A stretch of 64,000 nucleotides of DNA from Brevibacterium pigmentatum (GTDB taxonomy: Bacteria > Actinomycetota > Actinomycetes > Actinomycetales > Brevibacteriaceae): contig NZ_CP050153.1 in the NCBI RefSeq assembly GCF_011617465.1, positions 434,001-498,000 of the forward strand, read 5' to 3'. Of this stretch, positions 18,208 to 26,687 are shown piece by piece. Position numbers and translations under genes: made by a program. Under the pieces are notes generated by a model. The model saw nothing but the letters and a program-made list of their open reading frames with translations, was not told where the DNA came from and did no database searches. Numbering within the stretch: the first letter of the stretch is position 1; each line of letters begins with the position of its first letter.

Positions 18208-18545
18208 CGAACTGCGCCTCCTTCGGCAATCGTGCTGGAGAGGATCGGAGGTGCAGTGCGCGAGAACTCCGTCCGTGGTTACTCCCAGTCTGCCACCCTT
18301 GCTCCCGAGGTTGTGGCAGTGGCCCCTGCCCGAAGTGCGACATTCCCTTTCGGCCGAGTCAGCGTCAGCCCAGGCGACGGCCAGTGCCGACACCGTCAGG
18401 ATTCATGTTCCGTCCACTCGCGCATCATCCGGAACTTGCTCGGGCCCCCTAATCTGGGCGGCCTAGTACTCATCGTTCGGCCACCGTGCAGCAGTTGGAT
18501 CCGGAGCCCGAATGCCACCCGCAGTCTCCGTGGAGGAGTTCTGAA
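18208..18545. other. Divergent intergenic region, 338 bp
   Basis: This gap separates the AGCS transporter (minus) from the GDPD gene (plus) and must hold both promoters. I see the two ribosome binding sites at its ends and a short TGCCAC/GTGGCA inverted repeat in the middle, but no promoter that I would defend and no small gene. Confidence 0.4.
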
Positions 18546-19406
18546 ATGCCCATCACCCTCGCCACCCCCACCTCCGATCACTCGCCCCGCGACCTCAGCA
18601 CCGGCGTCACCGATACCGTGATCGATCCCGCCCGCGTTCGGGTCCCGCCCCTGGTCATCGCACACCGAGGTGCGTCCGCCGACTGGCCGGAGAACACGAT
18701 CCCCGCGTTCATCGCCGGCATCGACCAGGGCGCAGACATGATCGAGACCGACGTCCACATGAGCGCCGACGGTGAGCTCGTGATCATGCACGACACGACC
18801 GTCGATCGCACCACCGACGCCCGCACCCTGTACCCGAATCGTCAAGACCGCAGCATCGCCGGCATGAACGCCGCCCAGATCGCCACGCTCGATGCCGGAA
18901 GCTGGAAAGGTGAGGAATTCGCCGGGATCCGTGTGCCCCGTCTCGCCGAGGTGCTCACTCTCGCACACGACACCCGCACCGGTCTGCTGCTCGAGGTCAA
19001 GCACCCCGAGATCTATCCCGGAATCGCCGAGGCGATCGTGACCGCCCTGCGCGCCGTGCCGAACTATCTCGACCGGGCTTTGGCCGCCGGCATGCTCGTC
19101 GTCCAGTCCGCGAACTGGGCATTCGTCGAAGAGTTCCACGGACTCACCCCGGAGATCCCGGTCGGAGTGCTCGGTCGCCCGTGCCCGGACGAACTCCAGG
19201 ACTTCGCCGAATGGGTCGACCAGGTCAACCCCGAGTTCTGCGCCGCCGACGAGGAGTTCCTCACGGCCATCCACGAACTCGGAATGACGAGCCTGGTGTG
19301 GACGGTCGATGACCTCGGCGAGATCGAACGGGCCATCGACGTCGGCGCCGACGGCATCATCACCAACGCCCCTGACCGCCTCGTCGAGGTCGTCGAAGCT
19401 CTCTGA
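18546..19406 (+). CDS. Glycerophosphodiester phosphodiesterase
   Basis: This 286-residue TIM-barrel enzyme hydrolyses glycerophosphodiesters to glycerol 3-phosphate and an alcohol. The catalytic signatures VIAHRGASADWPENTIPAF and MIETDVHMSADGELVIMHD carry the His-Arg and Glu-x-Asp residues, and VWTVDDLGEIERAID is typical near the end. No signal peptide is present, so it should act in the cytoplasm. ATG 18546 is preceded by GGAGGAG. It appears to be a single gene. Confidence 0.92.
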   Translation: MPITLATPTSDHSPRDLSTGVTDTVIDPARVRVPPLVIAHRGASADWPENTIPAFIAGIDQGADMIETDVHMSADGELVIMHDTTVDRTTDARTLYPNRQDRSIAGMNAAQIATLDAGSWKGEEFAGIRVPRLAEVLTLAHDTRTGLLLEVKHPEIYPGIAEAIVTALRAVPNYLDRALAAGMLVVQSANWAFVEEFHGLTPEIPVGVLGRPCPDELQDFAEWVDQVNPEFCAADEEFLTAIHELGMTSLVWTVDDLGEIERAIDVGADGIITNAPDRLVEVVEAL

Positions 19407-19466
19407 TGACCCGGCGCTGCCCCAGCGTTCGAGTTCGAATCACAATGCCCGAACGCGCCGCATCGG

Positions 19467-19919
19467 TCACTCGTGTGGAGCGCGCGCCACGTCGCTGAGA
19501 GCTGACTTCCACGTCGTCGGATCGGTCACGGGGAAGCTGCGGCCGGTGACCTCCTCGGCGAGGATCCGGACGAAGTGATTCTTCGTGCCGGGCTGCAGCG
19601 GGGAGACGTCGAGCGAGACGGTGCTGCGCAGGTCGTCGGGAGCGGTGATCTCCTTCGCATCGCCTTTGACGACGACGCTGAATGCGGTCTCCTCATCGAC
19701 GCCGTCGATCTCGAAGGCGACGCGGGGATGACTGCGCAAGGCGTCGATCTTCGTGCCGTCCCCGGTGCGGATGACAAGAGCGGAATGCTCGACGGTGAAG
19801 TTGACCGGGAAGATCTCCGGGGCGTCATCGACGATGACCGCCAGTCGGCCGACTGTGGTCGACCGCAGGTGCTCCCAGCAGTCCTTGGCGTCGAGGGTCC
19901 AGGGTGATTCGGTGCTCAT
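19467..19919 (-). CDS. Pyridoxamine 5'-phosphate oxidase-family protein
   Basis: This 150-residue protein has the split-barrel flavin-binding fold of the PPOX family. The order LRSTTVGRLAVIVDDAPEIF, PVNFTVEHSALVIRT, and RVAFEIDGVDEE with SVVVKGDAKEI is that of the actinobacterial FMN or F420 binding subgroup with unknown substrate. The ATG follows AGGAGG. A palindrome lies 58 bases upstream, over the likely promoter. It is convergent with the GDPD gene. Confidence 0.85.
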   Translation of the reverse strand: MSTESPWTLDAKDCWEHLRSTTVGRLAVIVDDAPEIFPVNFTVEHSALVIRTGDGTKIDALRSHPRVAFEIDGVDEETAFSVVVKGDAKEITAPDDLRSTVSLDVSPLQPGTKNHFVRILAEEVTGRSFPVTDPTTWKSALSDVARAPHE

Positions 19920-19976
19920 GGTCGTCCTCCTTGTCCGACAGCGGTGGTCACCGTGTTCGGTTCCCTCCTCGCTGAG

Positions 19977-19993
19977 TTCTACATAGTGTAGAA
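19977..19993. promoter_or_regulatory. TTCTACA-TAG-TGTAGAA operator candidate
   Basis: A perfect 7-3-7 inverted repeat stands in the gap upstream of the PPOX-family gene. On the minus strand it contains TACACT, a good -10 hexamer, so a bound regulator would block the polymerase. Confidence 0.5.
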
Positions 19994-20099
19994 GAAGCGC
20001 GGCTGAGGAGGAAGAGGTGTTTGCCCGTCGGATGATGTGGTCTCACCACGTGGGGCGGCTCAGCTGTGGGCGAGCAGTCTGCGGCAGTCGCGGGCCGGC

Positions 20100-21119
20100 T
20101 CAGTCGTGGGCGGGCCGGCGGATCGTGCGGTCGTGGGACTTGTCGCTCTCCTCGTCGCCGGATAGGGCAGACTCTTCGTCGCGGGTCTGGGCGTCGTCAG
20201 TCGGAGCGCAGTTGAAAGTGCGGACCGCGAGCACGAAGCTGCCGAGTACGAAGCCGAACATGGAGACAACCCAGCCCGGGTATCCCAGGGTGAGGGCCGG
20301 TGGATATCCGATCGCCAATATGGTCGATTCCAGGCACAGATGCAGTCCGCAGGCGATGACGACGAACGCCAGAGTGCGAGCAGATCGTGGTGTTGTGCCG
20401 ACCGGAGACGCCCCGACTGCCGGTGCATCGGCCGGCAGTGACCGAGACTCGGCGATGACCCGCAGGGCGAAGATCGCCGAGAGGAACCCCAGTGCGGCGC
20501 CCAGCGCGTTGAAGACATCACCGTATCCGAGGAGGAACATGACGTCGACGAACATGGTGCGCAGCAGCCAGACGAGGACCACGGACCCGGCTGCGACGAA
20601 CAACCCGGTGGCGGCGGTACGCGAACGGCGGCGGATGGCGGTGGGGGCGGTCGCCTCGGCGATGGGGATGAGCCGAGCTGTGACCGCGGCCAGGGAGAGG
20701 GCCACGACGAGCGGGAAGGCCACCGCCACGATGAGATTCAGGATGTCGAGGACCGAGAGGAGCATGGAAGCGTCGGCCAAGCCCTCGGTATCCGTGCCGA
20801 ACGCGTCGATGGTGAAGATCGACTTCAGCAACGCGATTGCGCAGAGAACCACGGTCACGACGACGAACACGCTGCGGGGAATCGGGCGAAGGTCCCTGCC
20901 GACTGTGATCGCAGCTGCGCCGGAGACGGCGATGAGTGCCAGATGCAGGAGGCTCGGACCCGGTGACGACACATAGGAGTCTTGAGCCTTGACCTCGAGG
21001 AGCCCTGCGCCGATCCACGTGACGAGGAAGACGAGCGCGGCAACGGCGGTGATGGCCATCTTGCGGGCGTCAAGGCCGATTCTCGGGTTGTGGGAGTCGG
21101 TGTTCGATGCGGTGGTCAT
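20100..21119 (-). CDS. Multi-pass membrane protein of unknown function
   Basis: I do not recognise this 339-residue protein. It has about eight or nine hydrophobic segments, for example ITAVAALVFLVTWIGAGLL near the N-terminus and VVSMFGFVLGSFVLAV near the end. Both tails are polar; the C-terminal tail is acidic (DEESALSGDEESDKSHDR) and the central loop ADAPAVGASPVGTT is low-complexity. The start at TTASNTDSH is used because the longer in-frame extension has no hydrophobic or conserved character. It appears monocistronic and convergent with nothing closely linked. Confidence 0.7.
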   Translation of the reverse strand: MTTASNTDSHNPRIGLDARKMAITAVAALVFLVTWIGAGLLEVKAQDSYVSSPGPSLLHLALIAVSGAAAITVGRDLRPIPRSVFVVVTVVLCAIALLKSIFTIDAFGTDTEGLADASMLLSVLDILNLIVAVAFPLVVALSLAAVTARLIPIAEATAPTAIRRRSRTAATGLFVAAGSVVLVWLLRTMFVDVMFLLGYGDVFNALGAALGFLSAIFALRVIAESRSLPADAPAVGASPVGTTPRSARTLAFVVIACGLHLCLESTILAIGYPPALTLGYPGWVVSMFGFVLGSFVLAVRTFNCAPTDDAQTRDEESALSGDEESDKSHDRTIRRPAHD

Positions 21120-21229
21120 GGCCTCATGCTCCCATAAAAACCAGTTCCCTTGTCGGCTGAATGGGGAAGATCTCGCACTGTCTTGAGCGTGATCTCGCAC
21201 GAGACCGCGCGAAATGAGACGCTGGGGTC

Positions 21230-23695
21230 ATGCCGAACGAACTCGCCGACTCGACCAGCCCCTACCTGCGCGCGCACGCGGACAATCCCGTGGACTGGCG
21301 GATGTGGACGAAGAAAGCCCTCGCCGAGGCGGCCCGCCGTGACGTCCCCCTCCTCATCTCGATCGGATACTCCACTTGCCACTGGTGCCACGTCATGGCG
21401 CACGAATCCTTCGAGGACGAAGCAGTCGCGACGCTGATGAACGACCGGTTCGTGCCCGTGAAGATCGACCGCGAGGAACTGCCGGACATCGACGCCTATT
21501 ACATGAACGCGCTGCAGGCGATGACCGGACAGGGCGGCTGGCCGATGACGATCTTCGCCACCCCGAGCGGCAGCCCCTTCTACGCCGGCACCTATTTCCC
21601 GCCCGCGCCTCGAGGAAACCTGCCCGCATTCACGCAGGTGCTCTCGGCCGTATCGGCGACCTGGACGGACCGCCGCGACGAAGTCAACCAGATGACGTCC
21701 CGGATGGACCGCGGGTTGGCCGAAATGGCCGATGCCGTGACGAGTGCTCTTCCCGCCGAGGCAACTGCGGAGTCATTGACCCCCGATGAACTCGATTCCG
21801 CCGCCGCGGCGCTCCTCGATTCCTACGATCCGGCGTGGGGCGGGTTCGGCGGCGCACCGAAGTTCCCGCCGATGATGAACGTCCTCCAGCTCCTCGCGGC
21901 GTTCGTGCGCTTGGGTGGGACCGCCTCGGCGGGTGAGGGGGCGGACGACGGTGCTTCGGCGCGCCCGGGAACCGGTGGGACCGCCTCGGCGAACGGGGTG
22001 GGGGCCGGGGAGCACCCGCTGGATCGGGTCCGGGCCGAGGGGCGGCTCAGCTGGCTCGGCGCCGACGGACACCTGACCGGTGAACTCATCCTCGACTGCC
22101 TCATCGCCGTGCGTTCGACACTGGCGCGGATCGCTTCCGGTGGCATGCGCGACCAGGTGCGCGGCGGAATCGCTCGCTACAGCGTCGACCGGCAGTGGTT
22201 CGTGCCGCACTTCGAAAAGATGCTTTACGACAACGCCCTCTACCTGCGCGCCGTCGTCGCCTGGGCCAAGGTCGAACGCGTCCTGGAACCGACCTCGAAA
22301 TGGCTCGCCCTGGCCGAACGCGAAATCGCCGACACCGCGAACTTCCTGATCAGCGACCTGTCGACCGATGACGGATTCATCGCCGCGCTTGATGCGGATT
22401 CGCTCAATTCGGCGGGCGTCTCCGAAGAGGGCGCGGCCTACGTCATCACCGCGGAGGAATTCGCGGAAGCCGGACAAGCCGGTCTGCTCGGGCTGGTCGA
22501 TTCCCCAGCCGGCGGCGAACTGTCCGGTCAGGTGGTCGCGGCCGTGCGCATCATCGACTGGCTCGGCATGGAGGACGTGCCATTCGACGCCGAGCACCCC
22601 GCCCCCTGGGACATCGAAGCGACGAAGCAGCAGCGCGAGGTGCTCGACTCCCTGCGCGCTCGCCGTTCGCAGCCGGCCCGCGACGAGAAGATCATCACCG
22701 AGTGGAATTCCCTGGCCATCACCGCGCTCGCCGAGGCGGCACTTTTTATGGGTGCCGACGATGAGAATGTGGATGGTGCGGCTCGCGGAGACCTGGATGG
22801 TGCGGATTCGGCGGGCGCGGGATCGGTCGGCGCGAAGTTCGCCGGTGTGCCTTCTGCTGAGTGGGAGAAGACCGCGGTGCGGTTCTGGCAGGCGATGCAC
22901 GACCGATTCGAGCGGGTGGGAGCATCCGAGCCGGTGGACGCGGCCGGACCGGCTGGATTCGATGTGCGGCGCTCCTTCACCGAAGGTGTGGCCGGCCCCG
23001 GTCAGGGCGGGCTCGCCGATTGGGCTCAACTCATCACCGCTGGGATCACGGTCCGGCAGCTGTCGGATGGGGCCGCCTCGGTGAGGGTGGATGATCTGGT
23101 CGATCTCGGTGCGACGATGCTCAACCTCTTCACCTCCGAGCGGGGCGACGGGGTCCTCGAAGCGGTCGATTCGCTCGGTGACGGGATCATCGACGTGAAG
23201 TCAGCAGACCCTGTCGACAATACGGTTCCTTCGGGACGATCGGCGGCCGCCGAGGCGGTGCTGCTGCTCGCCGAACTCGGCGTCGAAGCTGCGACATCCG
23301 GTGGTTCGGAATCGAGGGCGGCAGAGCCATCGGGTGAGGCGGAGCCTTCGGGCACGGCGGCCGCGCCGGATACCGGACGGCTGTTGGAGGTTCGGGATCG
23401 GCTGCTCGGGGTCTATCGGGCACTGGCCGGTCAGGCTCCACGCGGGTGCGGACACGCGCTGTGGCAGGCCGAGCGGGCCCTGTCTCCCGTGCGGGTCGCC
23501 ACCGTCGACGATGCGCTGCGAAGCATCGCGGCCAAGCATCCGTCGCTCACTCTGCTCACAACCTCGACCGGGGTGCCAGGACCGGACGGTCGGGAGGTCG
23601 AAGTCCCCGCGGGGACGGCGATCGTGTGCCGCGGGACCTCGTGCTCGCCGCCAGTCGGCACGGCCGCCGAGCTTGTTGGGCTGCTGAACGGATAG
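21230..23695 (+). CDS. Thioredoxin-domain protein, YyaL/SPATA20 (DUF255) family
   Basis: This 821-residue protein has an N-terminal thioredoxin-like domain (NPVDWRMW, then STCHWCHVMAHESFED with a C-x-x-C pair, then VKIDREELPDID) followed by an alpha-toroid resembling glycan epimerases (FVPHFEKMLYDNALYL, EGAAYVIT, ITEWNSLAITALAEAA). The family is widespread but its biochemical function is not settled. It is well over 100 residues longer than usual because of Gly/Ala/Ser/Asp-rich insertions at about residues 228-263, 508-540 and 685-715. Several of these contain the CGCCGAGGCGG 11-mer or its complement. Confidence 0.88.
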   Translation: MPNELADSTSPYLRAHADNPVDWRMWTKKALAEAARRDVPLLISIGYSTCHWCHVMAHESFEDEAVATLMNDRFVPVKIDREELPDIDAYYMNALQAMTGQGGWPMTIFATPSGSPFYAGTYFPPAPRGNLPAFTQVLSAVSATWTDRRDEVNQMTSRMDRGLAEMADAVTSALPAEATAESLTPDELDSAAAALLDSYDPAWGGFGGAPKFPPMMNVLQLLAAFVRLGGTASAGEGADDGASARPGTGGTASANGVGAGEHPLDRVRAEGRLSWLGADGHLTGELILDCLIAVRSTLARIASGGMRDQVRGGIARYSVDRQWFVPHFEKMLYDNALYLRAVVAWAKVERVLEPTSKWLALAEREIADTANFLISDLSTDDGFIAALDADSLNSAGVSEEGAAYVITAEEFAEAGQAGLLGLVDSPAGGELSGQVVAAVRIIDWLGMEDVPFDAEHPAPWDIEATKQQREVLDSLRARRSQPARDEKIITEWNSLAITALAEAALFMGADDENVDGAARGDLDGADSAGAGSVGAKFAGVPSAEWEKTAVRFWQAMHDRFERVGASEPVDAAGPAGFDVRRSFTEGVAGPGQGGLADWAQLITAGITVRQLSDGAASVRVDDLVDLGATMLNLFTSERGDGVLEAVDSLGDGIIDVKSADPVDNTVPSGRSAAAEAVLLLAELGVEAATSGGSESRAAEPSGEAEPSGTAAAPDTGRLLEVRDRLLGVYRALAGQAPRGCGHALWQAERALSPVRVATVDDALRSIAAKHPSLTLLTTSTGVPGPDGREVEVPAGTAIVCRGTSCSPPVGTAAELVGLLNG

Positions 23696-23746
23696 GGGCG
23701 AGGTTCAGTTCAACGATTGAGATTCGGGTCAAGGCTCGAGGGCCTT

Positions 23747-23784
23747 CTCAGCGTTCGAGGTTCGGCTCAGCGTTCGAGGCTCAG
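23747..23784. repeat. 19-bp tandem duplication at the end of the ABC-class ATPase gene
   Basis: CTCAGCGTTCGAGG occurs twice, 19 bases apart. The second copy spans the stop codon and last codons of the minus-strand ATPase gene, the first lies beyond it. This looks like a small duplication of the gene end. Confidence 0.6.
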
Positions 23785-25542
23785 GCCGCGGTAGCGGTTG
23801 AGTGCGGCGGCGATCTCCTGCCGGCGCGGCCGGGTCAGGTGGCCCGGATGGTCGCGGTGGCCGGTGATTCCGTCGAGGCCCTCAGCGTCGAGAATCTCCT
23901 CGACCTCGGCCAGCGCCTCGGTCAGGGAAATGCGTCCGTCGAAGATCTCCGCGAAGTATTCGAGAGCTTCGGCCACTCCCGACGCCTGCTGAGCGTCGAC
24001 GAGCTGAGCGATGGCGATGAGGTCGATGAAGTCGCGGCCGAATTGGATCCGGTCGGATCCCTTCGCTCGAGCGGTCTTCGTCTTCGACTCCGGCCGCAGC
24101 GCCTTCGCCGTCGGCACACGCGGTGCGGCGGCGAAACCGGGGGCGGCGGGGGAATCTGAACCGGTGTCCGGGTCGCTGCCGGTTGGAGCCGTTTCGAGAT
24201 CGGCGGCGGTGATGCCGACGAGTTCATGCGCTTGGTCCGTGACTTCCTTGGGCACATAGGCGTCGAGTGCGATGACGTGGTCGGCGACTTCGAAGAATGC
24301 GCTCGATCCGCCGGCGACGAGCACCGTGGACACGCCCTGCTCGGTCAGCAGAGGTCGGACGCGGTCGACGAACGGGGTGATCGGTTCCCGCTCGGCGGGG
24401 ATGAGCGCACGCATGCGTTCGTCGCGGATCATGAAGTTCGTCGCCGAAGTGTCCTCGTCGATGAGCAGGGTGTTCGCGCCCGCCTCGATCGCTTCGACGA
24501 GATTGGCCGCCTGCGAGGTGGACCCGCTGGCGTTCGTCGTGGAGAAGAACCTCGTGTCAGAGCCCGAGGGTAGGTTGTTGATGAACGCCGAGATGTCGTC
24601 GCCGGTGACGGCGCGTCCGTCCTCGGCTCGAATGGAGGTGGCAGTCGGGTCGCTGATGACCCATTCGCGCCCGTCGCCGGCGATATGCGGGTAGACGCCG
24701 CGTTCGAGCGCGCGCAGAATCGTCGACTTGCCGTGATAGCCGCCGCCGACGATGACGGTGACTCCGCGAGGGATGCCCATGCCGGTGACGGTGCGCCCGC
24801 TGGAGAGTTCGACCGTGTGCTCGAGTTCGGGAGGGGAGGTGAAGACAACCGCATCGGAGGACTTCATCGGCAGGTCCGAATCCCCGGATTCTCGCGGGAG
24901 AATCGCTCCGTTGCCGACGAAGCCGATGAGTCCTGCTTCGCCGAGGTGGCTGCGCAGTTCCAGCTGATCCCGGTGCAACTGGACGTGGTCGGCGAGCCCC
25001 TGGGCCGATGGGGCATGAGGTTTCGCACCGCTGCCTGCTGGGGCGTCTGACCAGCGGTCGAAGAGGAAGAGCCGCTCGGCGAATTCCGGCAGATCACGGG
25101 TGAGGATGTCCGCTGCCTGATGGCCGAGGATGCGGCGGCCGCGCGCTGGCAGATTGACGAGCAGTCGTGCCTCGAACCCGGCGTCATCGATGAGGATGTT
25201 CGTCCGCTCGAGGATCTCCTGCCCCGGACGGCCGAGGATGAGTGCGCGCTGGTCGAGCTTCGCAAGCACCTCGTTGCCGGCACGGAGCAGATAATCGGCG
25301 GCGGCGATGCGGTCGGCGCGATCAGTGGTGAGGTCGAGCGGGAACTTCGCATCGGCACGGTCGACGCGGACCCGGACCTTCGATGGAGAAGCGAAGGGAT
25401 CGGCCTGGACCCGGTCGATGAACACGGTGACCGGTCCGAAGGTGTAGCGGCCGCGGATCTGCTTGAGATTGCCGTAGCTGCGACCGTCGAGGTTGTGCAG
25501 ACTGGAGGCGAGATTCGACTGACGTGAACTCATGTCACTCAT
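23767..25542 (-). CDS. ABC-class ATPase (DUF2791-type)
   Basis: This 591-residue protein belongs to the soluble 'ATPases of the ABC class'. Visible are the P-loop VTVIVGGGYHGKSTIL, an ABC-like signature ASGSTSQAANLVEAIEAG and Walker B TLLIDEDTSATNFM followed by the switch region VLVAGGSSAFFEVADHVI. There is no membrane segment. Its cellular role is not established. The start codon lies one base beyond the stop of the amidohydrolase gene, so the two form an operon. The C-terminal quarter has a polar insertion before the final helical segment. Confidence 0.85.
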   Translation of the reverse strand: MSDMSSRQSNLASSLHNLDGRSYGNLKQIRGRYTFGPVTVFIDRVQADPFASPSKVRVRVDRADAKFPLDLTTDRADRIAAADYLLRAGNEVLAKLDQRALILGRPGQEILERTNILIDDAGFEARLLVNLPARGRRILGHQAADILTRDLPEFAERLFLFDRWSDAPAGSGAKPHAPSAQGLADHVQLHRDQLELRSHLGEAGLIGFVGNGAILPRESGDSDLPMKSSDAVVFTSPPELEHTVELSSGRTVTGMGIPRGVTVIVGGGYHGKSTILRALERGVYPHIAGDGREWVISDPTATSIRAEDGRAVTGDDISAFINNLPSGSDTRFFSTTNASGSTSQAANLVEAIEAGANTLLIDEDTSATNFMIRDERMRALIPAEREPITPFVDRVRPLLTEQGVSTVLVAGGSSAFFEVADHVIALDAYVPKEVTDQAHELVGITAADLETAPTGSDPDTGSDSPAAPGFAAAPRVPTAKALRPESKTKTARAKGSDRIQFGRDFIDLIAIAQLVDAQQASGVAEALEYFAEIFDGRISLTEALAEVEEILDAEGLDGITGHRDHPGHLTRPRRQEIAAALNRYRGLSLER

Positions 25543-25543
25543 G

Positions 25544-26356
25544 CTACTGGTGAGAGATGAATGCGTGCTCAGCGGTTTTGGGCTCGACGCCGTAGAACCG
25601 GGCCGCGTTCGACCAGAACACGGCGTCCGCCTCGACGGGAGTGAGCGCCTGACGAAGGAGCGTGAAATCGGCGTCGGCGAAGGGGCGACGCGCCCGCGTC
25701 GACGGCAGGTCCGTCCCCACCATCAGAGCGGTCGGGTCGGTGTCGACGATGCGACGGACCGCCTCGGCGGGGTCGAGCTCCACACGGCCGAAACCGGTGG
25801 CCTTGACCTTGACTCCTGCCTCGACGAGGCGCAGCAGGGTGGCCAGACCGTCCCTATACATGCCCAGATGATCGATGCTCACCGCCGGCAGTGAGGCGAT
25901 GCGTGCGGCGAGGTCCTCAGTGATCGTGCGGGTGTCGATATAGAGCTCGGCGTGCCATCCGACGAGGTCATGGACTCGTCGGGCGAAGCTTTCGAGGGCA
26001 TCGAGGGTGGCCGAACCGCCGCGGGCGATATTGAATCGCAGAGCCTTGATGCCGGCCTCGTCGAGGTGTCGGATCTGATCATCGGTAGTCTCATCCGGCA
26101 GTTGGGTGACGCCGACATAGTTGTCGCCGAGCTGGCGCAGCGCCTCGATGAGGTACCCCTGGTCGAAGCCCTGGAACGAACCGGACACGACGGCGCCTCC
26201 GGCGATCTCGACTCCCACCTCGGGCAGACTCTGCAGCCGCGCGCGATAATCAGTGACCGTGAACGGATCGGGCAGATAACCGTTGTTCTCGATCAGCGGA
26301 TGGCTCGGATCGATGATGTGCAGGTGCGCGTCGAAGGCACGCTGGAGTTCGCTCAT
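25544..26356 (-). CDS. Amidohydrolase-family TIM-barrel protein
   Basis: This 270-residue protein is of the amidohydrolase_2 / 2-pyrone-4,6-dicarboxylate lactonase-like group. It starts with FDAHLHIID (the metal-binding H-x-H), has a His in SIDHLGMY near residue 161 and an Asp in MVGTDLPSTRARRPF near residue 214. These four ligands suggest a divalent-metal hydrolase acting on a lactone or carboxylate. It is first in a two-gene operon with the ABC-class ATPase. The substrate cannot be told from sequence. Confidence 0.85.
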   Translation of the reverse strand: MSELQRAFDAHLHIIDPSHPLIENNGYLPDPFTVTDYRARLQSLPEVGVEIAGGAVVSGSFQGFDQGYLIEALRQLGDNYVGVTQLPDETTDDQIRHLDEAGIKALRFNIARGGSATLDALESFARRVHDLVGWHAELYIDTRTITEDLAARIASLPAVSIDHLGMYRDGLATLLRLVEAGVKVKATGFGRVELDPAEAVRRIVDTDPTALMVGTDLPSTRARRPFADADFTLLRQALTPVEADAVFWSNAARFYGVEPKTAEHAFISHQ

Positions 26357-26391
26357 AACGTCAACCTACCCGGCCCGGAAGTGCCATTGGG

Positions 26392-26449
26392 TCAAGGGTT
26401 GCCGCGTCTGTCGATTCGTGCACCGTTCGATAGTCGCGCCACGCCTTGA
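26392..26449. repeat. 58-bp palindromic element, copy A
   Basis: The element begins TCAAGGG and ends CGCCTTGA; its two halves pair as an outer 6-bp stem, a symmetric 3-base internal loop and an inner stem of about 14 positions with two mismatches. It shares about 85 percent identity with copy B on the other side of the TRAP operon. It sits just upstream of the amidohydrolase start. Confidence 0.8.
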
Positions 26450-26596
26450 TCGACGCTGGTGAGTCGGGGCGTCCCGGCTCGCGCGGCAGAGTTTGGGGGA
26501 AGGCTTGCGGAGTCCCATTGTTCGGCACCGCGGATAACGATCCCATCAAGGGTCTCGAACGCGCGGTCGGCAGGCCCGGTCATGTCCGCGCCCCGG

Positions 26597-26617
26597 TATA
26601 TTGTGAGGGAGTTCACA
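26597..26617 (+). promoter_or_regulatory. TATATT -10 box with a perfect CRP/GlxR-type site
   Basis: TGTGAGGGAGTTCACA (26602-26617) is an exact TGTGA-N6-TCACA site, the consensus of the cAMP-dependent regulator GlxR of corynebacteria and of CRP proteins. It overlaps the end of a TATATT -10 hexamer upstream of the TRAP genes, a position expected to give repression. The 330-base gap otherwise holds repeat copy A. Confidence 0.65.
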
Positions 26618-26687
26618 TTGAGGTGATCGAGCAGCGCTGATCGACGGCGATCGCGTCTGCTCTCTCCGCGCATTTGGAAGGATGAGG

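Noticed and set aside
18208-18545. Extended N-terminus for the AGCS transporter
   Set aside because: The upstream in-frame part is Arg/Cys-rich and without similarity, while a perfect GAAGGAGG lies before the chosen start.
19420-19455. tRNA-like GTTCGA-GTTCGAATC segment after the GDPD gene
   Set aside because: No cloverleaf can be formed; it is a short CGTTCG/CGAACG inverted repeat in a convergent gap.
20017-20976. Plus-strand frame of 319 codons opposite the membrane protein gene
   Set aside because: Basic, Arg/Ser/Thr-rich shadow translation without any domain; the minus-strand frame has clear membrane helices.
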